A stretch of 38,821 nt of DNA from Colwellia sp. (GTDB lineage: Bacteria; Pseudomonadota; Gammaproteobacteria; Enterobacterales; Alteromonadaceae). Within the stretch, counting starts at the first letter, position 1, and every line of letters begins with the position of its first letter. The translations under genes were made by a program, and so were the position numbers. The stretch is taken from the NCBI RefSeq assembly GCF_013215345.1, contig NZ_JABSOV010000019.1:15545-54365 (forward strand). Reading direction: 5' to 3'. The notes under the pieces were generated by a model that was not told the DNA's origin, searched no databases, and saw nothing but the letters and a program-made list of their open reading frames with translations. This document shows, one piece after another, positions 1-8,676 of the stretch.

Positions 1-101
1 TCAGCCAAAATACTTAACTTTGAATATAGCCTAAGTGCCGAGCTAGGTTATTGACTTGGTCAGGGGTATTAGAATCAAGGTATAGCCACACAAGCAGTAG
101 T

Positions 102-148
102 CAAAGATAAGTCCGTCATTGAATTAATTGACGACTTTGCAGTTTTTT
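102..148 (+). terminator. hairpin with T-tract just before mntP
   Basis: CAAAG (102-106) pairs with CTTTG (135-139), and CGTCA (114-118) pairs with TGACG (129-133). Six T's follow at 143-148. An alternative pairing is AAGTC-C-GTCA with TGACGACTT, with one bulged C. The T-tract ends only 17 bases before the mntP ATG, so mntP RNA must run through it or start inside it. It could be the terminator of an upstream gene or an attenuator in the mntP leader. I did not see the conserved core of the yybP-ykoY manganese riboswitch in bases 1-101. Confidence 0.4.
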
Positions 149-165
149 GAATTAAGGTGTTTTCA

Positions 166-711
166 ATGATAGAAGTATTTATTTTAGCAATCGCATTAAG
201 TATGGACGCTTTTGCCGTATCCATTGGCTTAGGTGCAACCAAACAACACTGTAAAGTCGCTCATTTAGGCATAATAGTTGCCCTTTATTTTGGCATATTT
301 CAAGGCGTCATGCCGATAATTGGCTATCTGGGCGGTAAAGGCCTGTTAAGTTGGGCTGAGTCCTATACCCCCTGGATTGCCTTTTTATTGCTATTCCTGA
401 TAGGCGCGAAAATGATTTATGAATCGTTCTCAGAAGGCATAGAAGAAGATATCAGTAAAATCACCCATAGAGTTTTATTAATCCTTGCCATTGCTACCAG
501 TGTTGACGCTATGGCAGCGGGCTTTAGCTTAACCCTTTTACCGGTAAACCCTTTCATTGCATGTCTTATTATTGGTGTGATTACCTTTTTTTTTAGTTGG
601 CTTGGGGTATTAGTGGGTACTAAAGGAGGTACTTGGCTAGAGAGTAAAGCTGAACTCCTTGGCGGTATTACCTTGATTTTAATGTCAATAAAAATCCTGA
701 TAACCGCATAA
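166..711 (+). CDS. mntP: MntP-family manganese efflux pump
   Basis: Inner-membrane exporter that protects the cell from excess Mn2+. The 181-residue product is close to the usual length (about 188) and shows about six hydrophobic helices. The two family signature helices are present: SMDAFAVS near residue 14 (Asp14) and [11 protein letters not shown] near residue 114 (Asp114), matching the membrane Asp residues needed for transport in the E. coli protein. The ATG at 166 is preferred because AAGG lies 8 bases upstream; a GTG at 157 would add three residues. The gene stands alone on the plus strand behind the hairpin at 102-148. An inverted repeat (TAAGCTGA 735-742 with TCAGCTTA 762-769) follows the stop, without a clear T-tract. 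Confidence 0.93.
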   Translation: MIEVFILAIALSMDAFAVSIGLGATKQHCKVAHLGIIVALYFGIFQGVMPIIGYLGGKGLLSWAESYTPWIAFLLLFLIGAKMIYESFSEGIEEDISKITHRVLLILAIATSVDAMAAGFSLTLLPVNPFIACLIIGVITFFFSWLGVLVGTKGGTWLESKAELLGGITLILMSIKILITA

Positions 712-922
712 CTGAGTAAAATTCAGTACATAAGTAAGCTGATTTTTGGATAAGTATAAAGTCAGCTTAAAAAATATAGACATAGTGAATTGTTAATTGG
801 ACCGTTTATTATCGTCTGATAAATAACTTTTAACTCTGCTTGAAAAAGGCTACCTTGATACTTAGGTGAACATTTTTAAATACATTGAAAGTTTAAACTT
901 GAGCTAAAAATAGGGATATATT

Positions 923-1639
923 GTGCTAGAAAACATTTCAGAAAATTCAAAAGCATTATTTTTACGTGATCTAATGCAAAGCTATGTCGGTCAACAAGGT
1001 TTAGGCTCTATGCCAAAAGCGGACCTTGATGCACTCATTATTCATTTATACCTTAAATATTCTGGCACACAAAAAGTCGATGTTTTTGCGCTATCGGAAA
1101 CCTTTAAAATTAAAGAAAGCCGAGTAAAGTCTTTAGTGGAAACTGGCTGGATTAAGTTCTCAGGTAAAGATGAAGTAGAGGTTTGGTTAGATATCATTGC
1201 CTCTTTATCGCGAGTGTCTATCGAGCTTGAAAGCTTAGAAAAAGGTCAAGTTCGCTTTAAGTTAGAAAACCCAGCACATTTTCGCTATTTTCAAAAACAA
1301 GTACGTTTACTTGAAAGCACTGCCAGTTACTCCCCTTCCTCTGAACAAGTTGTCACCCAATTTGATGTCTTTAATAAGGTGATCAATCGTGTCTATCTAT
1401 CGGTGCTTACAGATTCACAAGCGCAAGCCAATGATGCCATCAAGGCTATTTATAAAAGAATTCGTAATGACATTATTGGTCCCGAACGATTCGAAGCTTA
1501 TCGTACTGGCGATAAACAAAAGTCCCCGCTAGGACAATCCATAAGTAAAGCCGCAGAATTAGCAGGCATAGCCTCGTTAGTGGTCAGTGTCTTTGGTAGT
1601 AATCCCGTAAGTGCAGCTGCGCTAACAGCAATTAAATAG
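923..1639 (+). CDS. unrecognised protein with HTH-like segment and hydrophobic C-terminus
   Basis: I do not recognise this 238-residue protein. It starts with GTG at 923, with AGGGA at 912-916 as a good ribosome binding site. Residues about 52-78 (VFALSETFKIKESRVKSLVE and on) read like a helix-turn-helix or winged-helix segment. The middle is soluble and charged. Residues about 212-236 form a hydrophobic, small-residue-rich stretch (AELAGIASLVVSVFGSNP) that could insert into a membrane. A short gene for a two-helix membrane protein begins 29 bases downstream on the same strand, so the two may be co-transcribed. No catalytic motif is visible. Base composition looks like the neighbours, so there is no obvious sign of recent transfer. 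It is probably a real gene, since length, start site and codon use are all good, but its function is unknown. Confidence 0.75.
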   Translation: MLENISENSKALFLRDLMQSYVGQQGLGSMPKADLDALIIHLYLKYSGTQKVDVFALSETFKIKESRVKSLVETGWIKFSGKDEVEVWLDIIASLSRVSIELESLEKGQVRFKLENPAHFRYFQKQVRLLESTASYSPSSEQVVTQFDVFNKVINRVYLSVLTDSQAQANDAIKAIYKRIRNDIIGPERFEAYRTGDKQKSPLGQSISKAAELAGIASLVVSVFGSNPVSAAALTAIK

Positions 1640-1668
1640 TTTTAAAGTAGTACTTAAGGTATGAGTGA

Positions 1669-2055
1669 GTGACGGCTATGCAAAATAAATTTAGAGAAAA
1701 TAAATACCTTAATGAGTCTGGCTCTAAAACCGGCTCTTGGTATATCAATCGTATCGATTATTTTCAGTTTCATGTTTATCCTAAAGCGAACCAGCATAAA
1801 GTATTATCATGTATTGTCGGTATTGGTGCTTTTATGCTGTCTTTCAAATTTATCACCTCAAGCCTAATCATATCGGCTGTGCTTTTATATGTTAGTTACG
1901 CAGCCTTATTAACCTTTATTTTATTAAGAACTAAAATTTGCCGCTATAAGGGCTACTTTCTCTATCCAAAACGGATAATTAAGTACTTTAGAGCCTTAGA
2001 AGTCATGGTTGATATAAATGACTTCGACTCTATTGCCACTATCAATAAAAAGTAA
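1669..2055 (+). CDS. small two-helix membrane protein, unknown function
   Basis: A 128-residue protein with no family I can name. The N-terminal ~40 residues are polar and aromatic. Two hydrophobic segments follow at about 45-58 and 62-87, then a basic tail (KICRYKGYFLYPKRIIKYF) that would be expected on the cytoplasmic side. The start is uncertain: GTG at 1669 has AAGG 9 bases upstream, while an in-frame ATG at 1678 lacks a clear site. It lies 29 bases after the preceding unknown gene, with no terminator between them, which suggests a two-gene unit. The next gene (VOC protein) has its own strong ribosome binding site 30 bases further on, so all three could be on one transcript. Confidence 0.65.
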   Translation: MTAMQNKFRENKYLNESGSKTGSWYINRIDYFQFHVYPKANQHKVLSCIVGIGAFMLSFKFITSSLIISAVLLYVSYAALLTFILLRTKICRYKGYFLYPKRIIKYFRALEVMVDINDFDSIATINKK

Positions 2056-2097
2056 GGCCTGCACTGGTCTATAGTATTAGAAGTTAGGAGGTATGTT

Positions 2098-2466
2098 ATG
2101 ACACAGCGCGAAATGATTAACTACGTAGAGTTGCCAGCAAAAAACATCCCCGCTACAAAAGCGTTCTTTGAACAGGCCTTTGCTTGGTCTTTTGTTGATT
2201 ATGGTGAAGAATATACCGCCTTTAGCAATTCAGGCATTGAAGGCGGCTTCTTTTTATCTGAATTAGTATCAAGTACTGCAAATGGGGCTTGTTTATTGGT
2301 GATACTTAGTGATGATTTAGAAATCACCGAGCAACGCGTTAAAAAAGCTGGAGGCATTATCAGCCAGGGTATTTTTTCTTTCCCTGGCGGGCGACGTTTT
2401 CATTTTACCGAGCCCAGTGGTAACGAATTAGCGGTTTGGTCACCCGTTAAAGCATATATTGCTTAG
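2098..2466 (+). CDS. VOC (glyoxalase/bleomycin-resistance) family protein
   Basis: A 122-residue single-module VOC fold protein. The order of motifs fits the family: INYVELPAKNIPATKAFFEQ at the N-terminus (first beta strand and helix), a central GGFFLSE strand, then RVKKAGG and a C-terminal FTEPSGNELAVW strand, whose Glu is a typical metal-ligand position. It resembles the many small YaeR/glyoxalase-like proteins with unknown substrates, so no specific reaction is claimed. The start is well supported by a perfect AGGAGG at 2086-2091, six bases before ATG. A strong terminator follows at 2483-2525. Confidence 0.85.
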   Translation: MTQREMINYVELPAKNIPATKAFFEQAFAWSFVDYGEEYTAFSNSGIEGGFFLSELVSSTANGACLLVILSDDLEITEQRVKKAGGIISQGIFSFPGGRRFHFTEPSGNELAVWSPVKAYIA

Positions 2467-2482
2467 CCTCCTTTATAACTGA

Positions 2483-2525
2483 AAGCCACTTAGCTTCTTA
2501 CTAGGAGTAGATAAAGTGGCTTTTT
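2483..2525 (+). terminator. rho-independent terminator after VOC gene
   Basis: AAGCCACTT (2483-2491) pairs perfectly with AAGTGGCTT (2514-2522), and the right arm runs into TTTTT (2521-2525). It sits between the convergent VOC and rhodanese genes. The T-tract favours the plus strand; on the minus strand the tail is only three T's. Confidence 0.8.
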
Positions 2526-2549
2526 AGTTATCTAGTTTTTCTGTAAACG

Positions 2550-2951
2550 CTAGTTACCAGTATTAATAGGTAAGCCATTACTGGTCCATTCATTGAAATC
2601 ACCCGTTAAATGATCTAGCTGAGCAAAGCCATTTTTTACTAATACTTGCTGAGCCACTTCGGCTCGTCTGCCTGAACGACAATAAATAACTATTTGGCTG
2701 CTTTTAGCGTCGGACAACTCTGCTAAGCGTGCTGCAAGTTCTTTATGAGGAATGTTTACTGCATTGGCTATATGTCCGGCTAAAAACTCTTCTACCGTTC
2801 TAACATCAAGTAATATCACTTGCTGCTCACTTTGCATAATTTGCTGTAATTGCGCTTGGCTAATATCTTTTGCTGTTACTTGTGCAGGAACTATTAATGC
2901 CAGAGCCAGTAACATCACAGCAACCGTTTTGCTCACAAATGAATTTTTCAT
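2550..2951 (-). CDS. periplasmic single-domain rhodanese-like protein
   Basis: A 133-residue protein with an N-terminal signal peptide (lysine near the start, hydrophobic core about residues 9-22, likely cleavage after VTA near residue 27), so it should be exported. The rest is one rhodanese domain: ILLDVRTVEEFLAGHIANAVNIP is the CH2A-type start, and the active-site loop is CRSGRRA with Cys91 as the sulfur-carrying residue. Rhodaneses move sulfane sulfur, but the acceptor of small periplasmic members is generally unknown. The ATG has AAGGAA just upstream on the minus strand. It is convergent with the VOC gene and appears monocistronic, since a repeat element separates it from the MFS gene. 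Confidence 0.88.
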   Translation of the reverse strand: MKNSFVSKTVAVMLLALALIVPAQVTAKDISQAQLQQIMQSEQQVILLDVRTVEEFLAGHIANAVNIPHKELAARLAELSDAKSSQIVIYCRSGRRAEVAQQVLVKNGFAQLDHLTGDFNEWTSNGLPINTGN

Positions 2952-3023
2952 TTAATTTCCTTCTTTTCTTATTAACTATGATTCTATTTAATATGACTTA
3001 AGTTATGCTTAAAATCATAAGTA

Positions 3024-3185
3024 ATACCAGTTTCATTAATTAAGTGATCTATTTTATACGTAGGGAAAAAGACAAAATACAAGGCATTTATTTTAATAAC
3101 TAGTTGTTCTAATTATTAAATAAATAACGAAGTAGTTGGTGATTTTAACAAGTAGAAATGATCACATAGTTAGTGAGATTGGTAT
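3024..3185. repeat. 162-bp inverted-repeat element (MITE-like)
   Basis: The left end 3024-3049 begins ATACCAGTTTCATTAATTAA and the right end 3160-3185 is its imperfect inverse (21 of 26 positions match by hand alignment; the outer ATACCA/TGGTAT and inner GTGATC/GATCAC are perfect). Flanking bases are TA-rich, so a TA target duplication is possible but cannot be proven. No coding capacity is visible inside. It fills the space between the rhodanese and MFS genes. Confidence 0.6.
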
Positions 3186-3210
3186 AAGCAACACTATACT
3201 GAAAATGTAC

Positions 3211-4386
3211 TTAGCTAAAGATCGAACTCGATTTTTTCTTACTGAATATCATAATGATAGCACCCAACAAAGCACTAAGCCCAGCCATAACAAAAGTATT
3301 ACTCGTCCCTAAGCCATCTAACCATAATATCCCGGTAACATAAGCGCCCACTGCGCCGCCAATGCCATAAACACCACCTAAATAAAAGCCTTGCCCCCGG
3401 CTTTGTTGTGTTTTGCTAAAGTGCGTCGAAATAAATTGCATGCTGGCACTGTGGTATATAGCAAAACTCGCCGCGTGACTTAATTGAATGATGCATAGCC
3501 ATAATACTGAGTCAGCTACTTCGGGTATCAATATCCAGCGTACGCCCGTTATCGCTAAACTAAAGACCAGTAAACTGTTTAGAGTAAAACGTTTGAACAG
3601 TGATCCCATATAGATAAAAGCAACAACTTCAGCAACGACGCCAAGAGCTATAATTAAACCTATGGTTAAACCTGAATAGTGTAAGTCACGTAGGAATAAG
3701 GCGAAAAAACCATAATAAGGAGCAAAACTTACTTGCAGCAATAACCCAGCAATGAAAAAGCTGATAAAACGCCGATCTGTTAGTTTGGATAAAATGGCAT
3801 CGTTCTCATTAAGCTTTTTCTTGGTAGAGCTTGCTTCCTTACCCGACGTTAGCATCAAGGTAGAGCAGAATAAGCCCACTAATATAACTACGCCAATATG
3901 GGTAAAGGTTTGATAACCAAACGCGCTCATCACTTCACCAGCAATTATTGCTAAAGCAATAAAACCAAGGCTGCCCCATAATCGCACCCGAGCATATATT
4001 TTATTACTGTGGCGTATTGAGTTGAGCGTGTGTACTTCTAATTGCGGTAATATCGCCGTCCAAAATAAAGTGAATAGCGCTAAAGAGAAAATAATTGGCC
4101 AGTAATGATTTACCCAAAAAAGCACACTGAAACTCAATATGGCTAAAAAGGCCCCAAGGCGAATGATGAGTAGTGGTTTGCCCGTTTTATCGGCGAGGAT
4201 TGCCCACACACTCGGTGCAATAATTTTAGTTGCGGTAATGATGGCAAGAATTTCACCTACTTGGCGTGAGTTAAAGCCTTTACCGTCGAGAAATATTGCT
4301 AAAAAAGGTGAAATTAAACCAAGTAGCGCGAAATAAAAAAAGTAACTTGATGATAATCGTACAAACACCATATTAAGATGTGCCAA
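3211..4386 (-). CDS. MFS transporter, HcaT/PPP-like (MFS_1_like) family
   Basis: A 391-residue inner-membrane transporter with about 12 hydrophobic segments. The N-terminal region (YFFYFALLGLISPFLAIFLD followed by KGF and a GEILAI helix) and the loop ADKTGKP after the second helix resemble the 3-phenylpropionate/HcaT group of the major facilitator superfamily. The substrate is not predictable from the sequence. Two starts are possible: TTG at 4386 with AAGG nine bases upstream, or ATG at 4371, which better matches the family N-terminus but has no visible binding site. A cytoplasmic linker (SGKEASSTKKKLNEND) separates the two six-helix halves. It is transcribed alone on the minus strand; the aroC terminator lies upstream. 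Confidence 0.85.
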   Translation of the reverse strand: MAHLNMVFVRLSSSYFFYFALLGLISPFLAIFLDGKGFNSRQVGEILAIITATKIIAPSVWAILADKTGKPLLIIRLGAFLAILSFSVLFWVNHYWPIIFSLALFTLFWTAILPQLEVHTLNSIRHSNKIYARVRLWGSLGFIALAIIAGEVMSAFGYQTFTHIGVVILVGLFCSTLMLTSGKEASSTKKKLNENDAILSKLTDRRFISFFIAGLLLQVSFAPYYGFFALFLRDLHYSGLTIGLIIALGVVAEVVAFIYMGSLFKRFTLNSLLVFSLAITGVRWILIPEVADSVLWLCIIQLSHAASFAIYHSASMQFISTHFSKTQQSRGQGFYLGGVYGIGGAVGAYVTGILWLDGLGTSNTFVMAGLSALLGAIIMIFSKKKSSSIFS

Positions 4387-4637
4387 AAGTGAGAGCCTTA
4401 TGATGAGTGATAATTAGGTTTTCAATATTTTATCAATTAGCTATCGATAAATGCTAGTTAATTATAATAATGTGTAGGTGTTTTGATAGGTACTTGTATT
4501 CAAAGCTAGTTGTATTAATAGGTAGTTGAAATAATGAGAACTAATAGATTCTTATATTACTAATAGATAGTTATCTCAATGAGTAATATAGGTACCTAGT
4601 TTATCAGTGCCTTACTTTTTTCAACACTAATACAAAT
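4387..4637. other. AT-rich intergenic stretch
   Basis: No ORF or RNA gene can be supported here. It presumably holds the MFS promoter. Short degenerate repeats of the type TAATAGATAG occur, and ATATTACT (about 4554-4561) can pair with AGTAATAT (about 4580-4588). I see no conserved signal. Confidence 0.4.
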
Positions 4638-4673
4638 AAGGCAGAGTCAATGCTATTACATTGACTCTGCCTT
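4638..4673 (-). terminator. strong rho-independent terminator of aroC
   Basis: A perfect 15-bp stem, AAGGCAGAGTCAATG (4638-4652) with its inverse (4659-4673), and a six-base loop. Read on the minus strand, the stem is followed by ATTTGTATT, a T-rich tail, so it ends the prmB/aroC transcripts about 65 bases after the aroC stop. Confidence 0.85.
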
Positions 4674-4736
4674 AAAGTTGCTACTGTGGTAAAGCTAACG
4701 CTTTTCAGTTAACTTTACGACTACACAGAATGCGCT

Positions 4737-5858
4737 TTATGCTTCAATGTTAGGTGTACTACATTGCACATCAGCATTTTGTCCGCGATGACGTAAAAAA
4801 TGATCCATCAAGGTTAGTGCTAACATTGCTTCAGCAATGGGCACTGCACGAATTCCGACACAAGGATCATGGCGACCTTTAGTAATGATATCAGTCGCTT
4901 CGCCAGTTAAATCAACAGTCTTACCACTAACGCCAATACTTGACGTTGGTTTAAGTGCTAAATGCGCGATGATCTGCTGTCCTGAAGAAATCCCCCCAAG
5001 AATACCACCAGCATGATTGCTTGAAAAACCGTCTGGAGTAAGCTCATCTCTGTGCTCTGAGCCTTTTTGATTTACTACGGCGAAGCCATCACCTACTTCA
5101 ACACCTTTTACCGCATTAATGCTCATTAAACCATGAGCAATATCAGCATCTAAGCGGTCAAAAATTGGCTCACCAAGACCAACTGGTACATTAGTAGCAA
5201 CAACCGTCACTTTAGCGCCAATAGAGTCTTTCGCTTTGATGATTGCCCTAAGGTTCTCATCAAGCTGTTCCAGTTTAGTGTTATCAGGGAAGAAAAACGG
5301 ATTTTCTTCCACGCTTTGCCAATCAACCGCATTAACATCAAACGGTGTGCCATTTGGGCCACCAGCAACAATATCACCAATTTGGGTAACACAAGCTTGA
5401 ATGGTCATACCAAATTTTTCGGCTAAATATTTTTTTGCCACTGCGCCAGCAGCAACACGCATAGCGGTTTCTCGGGCAGAAGAGCGACCGCCACCACGAT
5501 AATCACGTAAACCGTATTTTTGCCAATAGGTATAATCTGCGTGACCTGGACGGAAGCTTTGCGCGATATTGCCATAATCTTTTGAGCGTTGGTCGGTATT
5601 TTCAATCATTAAACCAATGGGCGTGCCAGTAGTTTTACCTTCAAATACGCCAGATAGAATTTTCACGACATCGGCTTCTCTACGCGCCGTGGTGTAACGC
5701 GAGGTACCTGGACGGCGTCTGTCTAAATCAATTTGTAAATCAGCTTCAGATAACTCAAGCCCTGGTGGGCAACCATCGATAATTGCGCCTAGACCTAAAC
5801 CATGACTTTCGCCAAATGATGTCACTGTGAATAATTTTCCGAAGGTATTACCTGACAT
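4737..5858 (-). CDS. aroC: chorismate synthase
   Basis: Catalyses the last shikimate-pathway step: 5-enolpyruvylshikimate-3-phosphate to chorismate, with reduced FMN as cofactor, in the cytoplasm. The 373-residue length is normal. Diagnostic motifs are SFGESHG (residues 14-20, containing the catalytic His), [12 protein letters not shown] (46-57), [10 protein letters not shown] (122-131) and, near the C-terminus, [19 protein letters not shown] with the second conserved His. AGGCGG lies about nine bases before the ATG. It follows prmB on the same strand with a 139-base gap, the same order as in E. coli, so co-transcription is likely. Confidence 0.97.
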   Translation of the reverse strand: MSGNTFGKLFTVTSFGESHGLGLGAIIDGCPPGLELSEADLQIDLDRRRPGTSRYTTARREADVVKILSGVFEGKTTGTPIGLMIENTDQRSKDYGNIAQSFRPGHADYTYWQKYGLRDYRGGGRSSARETAMRVAAGAVAKKYLAEKFGMTIQACVTQIGDIVAGGPNGTPFDVNAVDWQSVEENPFFFPDNTKLEQLDENLRAIIKAKDSIGAKVTVVATNVPVGLGEPIFDRLDADIAHGLMSINAVKGVEVGDGFAVVNQKGSEHRDELTPDGFSSNHAGGILGGISSGQQIIAHLALKPTSSIGVSGKTVDLTGEATDIITKGRHDPCVGIRAVPIAEAMLALTLMDHFLRHRGQNADVQCSTPNIEA

Positions 5859-5997
5859 TTAACATTACCGCCTATTAATTTGTTTTAGAGTTTTGACTAT
5901 TTCTCTAGCGTTTGTTCCAACTATTATATTATTTAATAAATAGTTTTTCAGTTTGGCATAGGGCTGCTTCATCGCTGCATTTACTACTGCCATATTG

Positions 5998-6939
5998 CTA
6001 ATTGATGACAGCGGCAATAAATAATTCCGCATGTTTTTCTAACTGCGCTTTATTCAAAGTAAAGACACCGTGACCACCACGTTCAAAGCTTAACCAAGTA
6101 AAATCTACTTCTGGATAAAGTGCTTCAACATGATATTGTGAGTTACCAACTTCGCAAATAAGTATGCCATCATCATTGAGATGCAGGGCACTCTCGGCCA
6201 ATATTACTCGCACAATATCTAAACCATCTTCACCACAGCCTAAGCCCATTTCTGGTTCATGGGTAAACTCCGCCGGCAGGCTATCAATATCTTCCTGGTC
6301 AACATAGGGCGGGTTCGTGACAATTAAATCATATTTTTGGCCAACAACCCCAGAGAAAACATCAGATTGAATTGGAATAACTTGTTCACTTAAACCATGA
6401 TTTTCAATATTAAGTTGCGCTACATCTAAAGCATCAATGGATAAATCAACGGCATCGACTTCTGCTTCAGGAAAGTAACTAGCGCAGGCAATAGCAATAC
6501 AACCACTACCAGTACACAAATCGAGTATTCTTTGTGGTGAATTTTGCTCACTAAAATAGGGAGCAAAGTGATTTTCAATCAATTCACCAATAGGCGAACG
6601 TGGCACTAAAACACGTTCATCCACGTAAAAAGGTAATCGTGCAAAATAAGCTAGATTAGTGATGTAAGCTACCGGTTGTTGTGTGTCAACACGTTGCTGA
6701 AAGAGTGTCAGAATGTTTTGCTTCTCTTGCTTGAGTAAGCGGCAGTTCATCACCTCGTCACTCATATCCTCAGACAAAGATAGGGAAAACATCACTAAGG
6801 TAAAGGCTTCACTTAAAGCATTGTCACTGCCGTGGCCATAAAAAAGCTCGGCTTGATTAAACAAGCTGGCTCCATAACGACAATAGTCCGCAATGGTATG
6901 TAGCTGCTCAGTGATGTCTTCGAAATCGGTATTACTCAC
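5998..6939 (-). CDS. prmB: ribosomal protein uL3 glutamine N5-methyltransferase
   Basis: SAM-dependent enzyme that methylates a glutamine of ribosomal protein L3, helping ribosome assembly. With the GTG start at 6939 it has 313 residues, the family length. It shows the N-terminal substrate domain (ASLFNQAELFYGHGSDNA), the SAM-binding DLCTGSGCIAIA (about 140-151), and the catalytic NPPY (209-212) that holds the glutamine amide. An ATG at 7002 would add 21 residues, but it has no ribosome binding site and no family match, whereas AAGGA lies seven bases before the GTG. It is upstream of aroC and divergent from smrB, as in enterobacteria. Confidence 0.94.
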   Translation of the reverse strand: MSNTDFEDITEQLHTIADYCRYGASLFNQAELFYGHGSDNALSEAFTLVMFSLSLSEDMSDEVMNCRLLKQEKQNILTLFQQRVDTQQPVAYITNLAYFARLPFYVDERVLVPRSPIGELIENHFAPYFSEQNSPQRILDLCTGSGCIAIACASYFPEAEVDAVDLSIDALDVAQLNIENHGLSEQVIPIQSDVFSGVVGQKYDLIVTNPPYVDQEDIDSLPAEFTHEPEMGLGCGEDGLDIVRVILAESALHLNDDGILICEVGNSQYHVEALYPEVDFTWLSFERGGHGVFTLNKAQLEKHAELFIAAVIN

Positions 6940-7147
6940 ATTATTTTCCTTATCTGCTATCCCTCCCGAAGTATCTTCATGGAGAATATATATTTGTGTC
7001 ATACAGGGTTTTTTAACTCTTGTTAAAACTTGCTTTATTACCTGCGTTTGAGCGGTTATTTACTTTTGTATTGCTGGCTTATTACTTTACTATTAGTGTC
7101 TTGATAACGCTATATCAAGATTAATTGATATGTATTACACTGCGCGG

Positions 7148-7801
7148 ATGAAAAACAAAGCCTTAACAACCAAACTCTCGACCATAAAAGCTCAGCTGCG
7201 TGCGAATAACGAAGCCAGTGTACAAAGAATCAATCATAAAAAAGCTGCTGAGCGAATTAAAGAGCCACAATGTGATGATGAGCAACTTTTTGCTGATGTT
7301 GTCAGTCAAGTTAAGCCGTTAATCAACGACAAAGTTAGGTTAATACAAAGTGGCCACAAGTCTAACACTTCCCAAAAAAATGACCAAGGGGATAACAAGG
7401 CAAATCAAGCCATTGCGCAATTTCATTTTTCCGATGAATTCGAGCCTAACCTGAACAAACAAGGCCCAATGAAATATGTGCGTGAGGGTGTTGATAGTTT
7501 TGAAGTGAAAAATCTGCGCCGTGGCCATTATAGGCCCGACTTAATTCTTGATTTACACGGCTTAGATCAGCACCAAGCTAAAAAAGAACTCGCCGCCCTG
7601 CTCTATGCTTGCCAAAAGGAACACGCCCAATGTATATGTATAGTTCATGGTATAGGCTCACATATTTTAAAAAATAAAGTACCACATTGGTTGGTACAAC
7701 ACCCTGATGTTATGGCTTTTCACCAAGCGCCTTTAGAATGGGGCGGCAATGGCGCTATATTGGCGTTAATCGAATTAAAAGATAAGTTTAATCGAGACTA
7801 A
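7148..7801 (+). CDS. smrB: SmrB, ribosome-collision endonuclease
   Basis: In E. coli SmrB cuts mRNA between collided ribosomes to start ribosome rescue. The C-terminal Smr domain (about residues 118-215) holds the DLHG motif ([14 protein letters not shown]), the [11 protein letters not shown] strand-helix with its GxG signature, and the closing [20 protein letters not shown]. The N-terminal half is charged and less conserved and contains a low-complexity insert ([16 protein letters not shown]), making the protein longer than the ~183 residues of E. coli SmrB. The start at 7148 (MKNKALT) is like the E. coli N-terminus; an ATG at 7130 would add six residues. Neither has a strong binding site. 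It is divergent from prmB, a conserved arrangement. Confidence 0.9.
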   Translation: MKNKALTTKLSTIKAQLRANNEASVQRINHKKAAERIKEPQCDDEQLFADVVSQVKPLINDKVRLIQSGHKSNTSQKNDQGDNKANQAIAQFHFSDEFEPNLNKQGPMKYVREGVDSFEVKNLRRGHYRPDLILDLHGLDQHQAKKELAALLYACQKEHAQCICIVHGIGSHILKNKVPHWLVQHPDVMAFHQAPLEWGGNGAILALIELKDKFNRD

Positions 7802-7848
7802 TACCCACTTAAAATTGCTAGCTTTAGAAATGACCTAGCAAATATTCC

Positions 7849-7884
7849 CGTTATTAACTTAGCTGCAACGCTAAGTTAATAACG
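7849..7884. repeat. perfect 14-bp inverted repeat downstream of smrB
   Basis: CGTTATTAACTTAG (7849-7862) and its exact inverse (7871-7884) are separated by eight bases. A second smaller one (TTGCTAG 7815-7821 with CTAGCAA 7835-7841) lies just before. Neither has a T-tract on either side, so these are not standard terminators, although the position between convergent smrB and sixA suggests transcription termination or mRNA end protection. Confidence 0.5.
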
Positions 7885-7974
7885 CAAGCCATCAAAGCTA
7901 ATCCTGTAAAAGACTGCCTCACGCAGTTTTACCGCACCACATGGCTCTCATACCTAACAGCTGACAGTTAACAG

Positions 7975-8487
7975 TTAACAAAGATCGAGTGGCGACACCA
8001 TAGAGAGCAACTGTCCTTGCATGATATCAATATCATAATCTATATGGGCAATACCTGCGGTGGCAAAAATAGGCGCATGCTCAAATTGGGTTAATTGCGC
8101 CACTAAATAGCTCACTAAAGGCATATGAGCAATAATTAATAGGCTCTCTTGCTTTAGCTCTGATTGCTGCTCAGTTAACGCTTGCTGATCACTGCACCAA
8201 CCATCAATAAAGTCATGCACTTGCTTAGCGTCACCTGACGGGGTAATAAAATCCAGCGTAGTAATAGCCGTTTCCATCATTGAGCAAGCTATGCCACAAG
8301 TTTGTTGAGCTCTAACATAAGGGCTAACAAAGACTTGCTTTGGCTTAACTTTCATTTTTTGCAACCAGTTCGCCATCATTTTTGCTTCTAGCTCACCTTC
8401 TGTGGTCAACGCTCTTTGACTGTCATCACGACTGCCCTGCTCAACAAAATTTTGAGCTTCACCATGACGCATTATAAAAAGTTGCAT
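7975..8487 (-). CDS. sixA: phosphohistidine phosphatase SixA
   Basis: Small histidine-phosphatase-superfamily enzyme that removes phosphate from phosphohistidine on proteins such as HPt domains (ArcB in E. coli) or NPr of the nitrogen PTS. The 170-residue protein starts MQLFIMRHGEA, with the nucleophile His8 in the RHG motif. It continues with LTTEGELEAKMMANWL, SPYVRAQQT (phosphate-binding Arg) and the second catalytic His121 in IIAHMPLVSYL. The ATG at 8487 is chosen because the family begins exactly here and AAGGCGAGA lies upstream. It is convergent with smrB, with a gap holding hairpins. Confidence 0.93.
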   Translation of the reverse strand: MQLFIMRHGEAQNFVEQGSRDDSQRALTTEGELEAKMMANWLQKMKVKPKQVFVSPYVRAQQTCGIACSMMETAITTLDFITPSGDAKQVHDFIDGWCSDQQALTEQQSELKQESLLIIAHMPLVSYLVAQLTQFEHAPIFATAGIAHIDYDIDIMQGQLLSMVSPLDLC

Positions 8488-8676
8488 TAATTTTCTCGCC
8501 TTACTTCGTAGATTACTTGGCAAATAATGTTCGTGACTAAATTAAATTTTTAGCTTTTTTTACAAGTTTTATCAGCTAAAGTATTGAGTCTGAGTTATTT
8601 TTGCGGCTATAGTAATAGAAATGAACTCGTTTTAGTAACAACAGTTAAGAATAAATAGGTTTTTTTTATTCCTTGA

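Noticed and set aside
1..54. Seventeen codons followed by TGA at the left edge, possibly the tail of an upstream gene
   Set aside because: Too short to tell from chance; another frame also stays open for ten codons, and no family match is possible.
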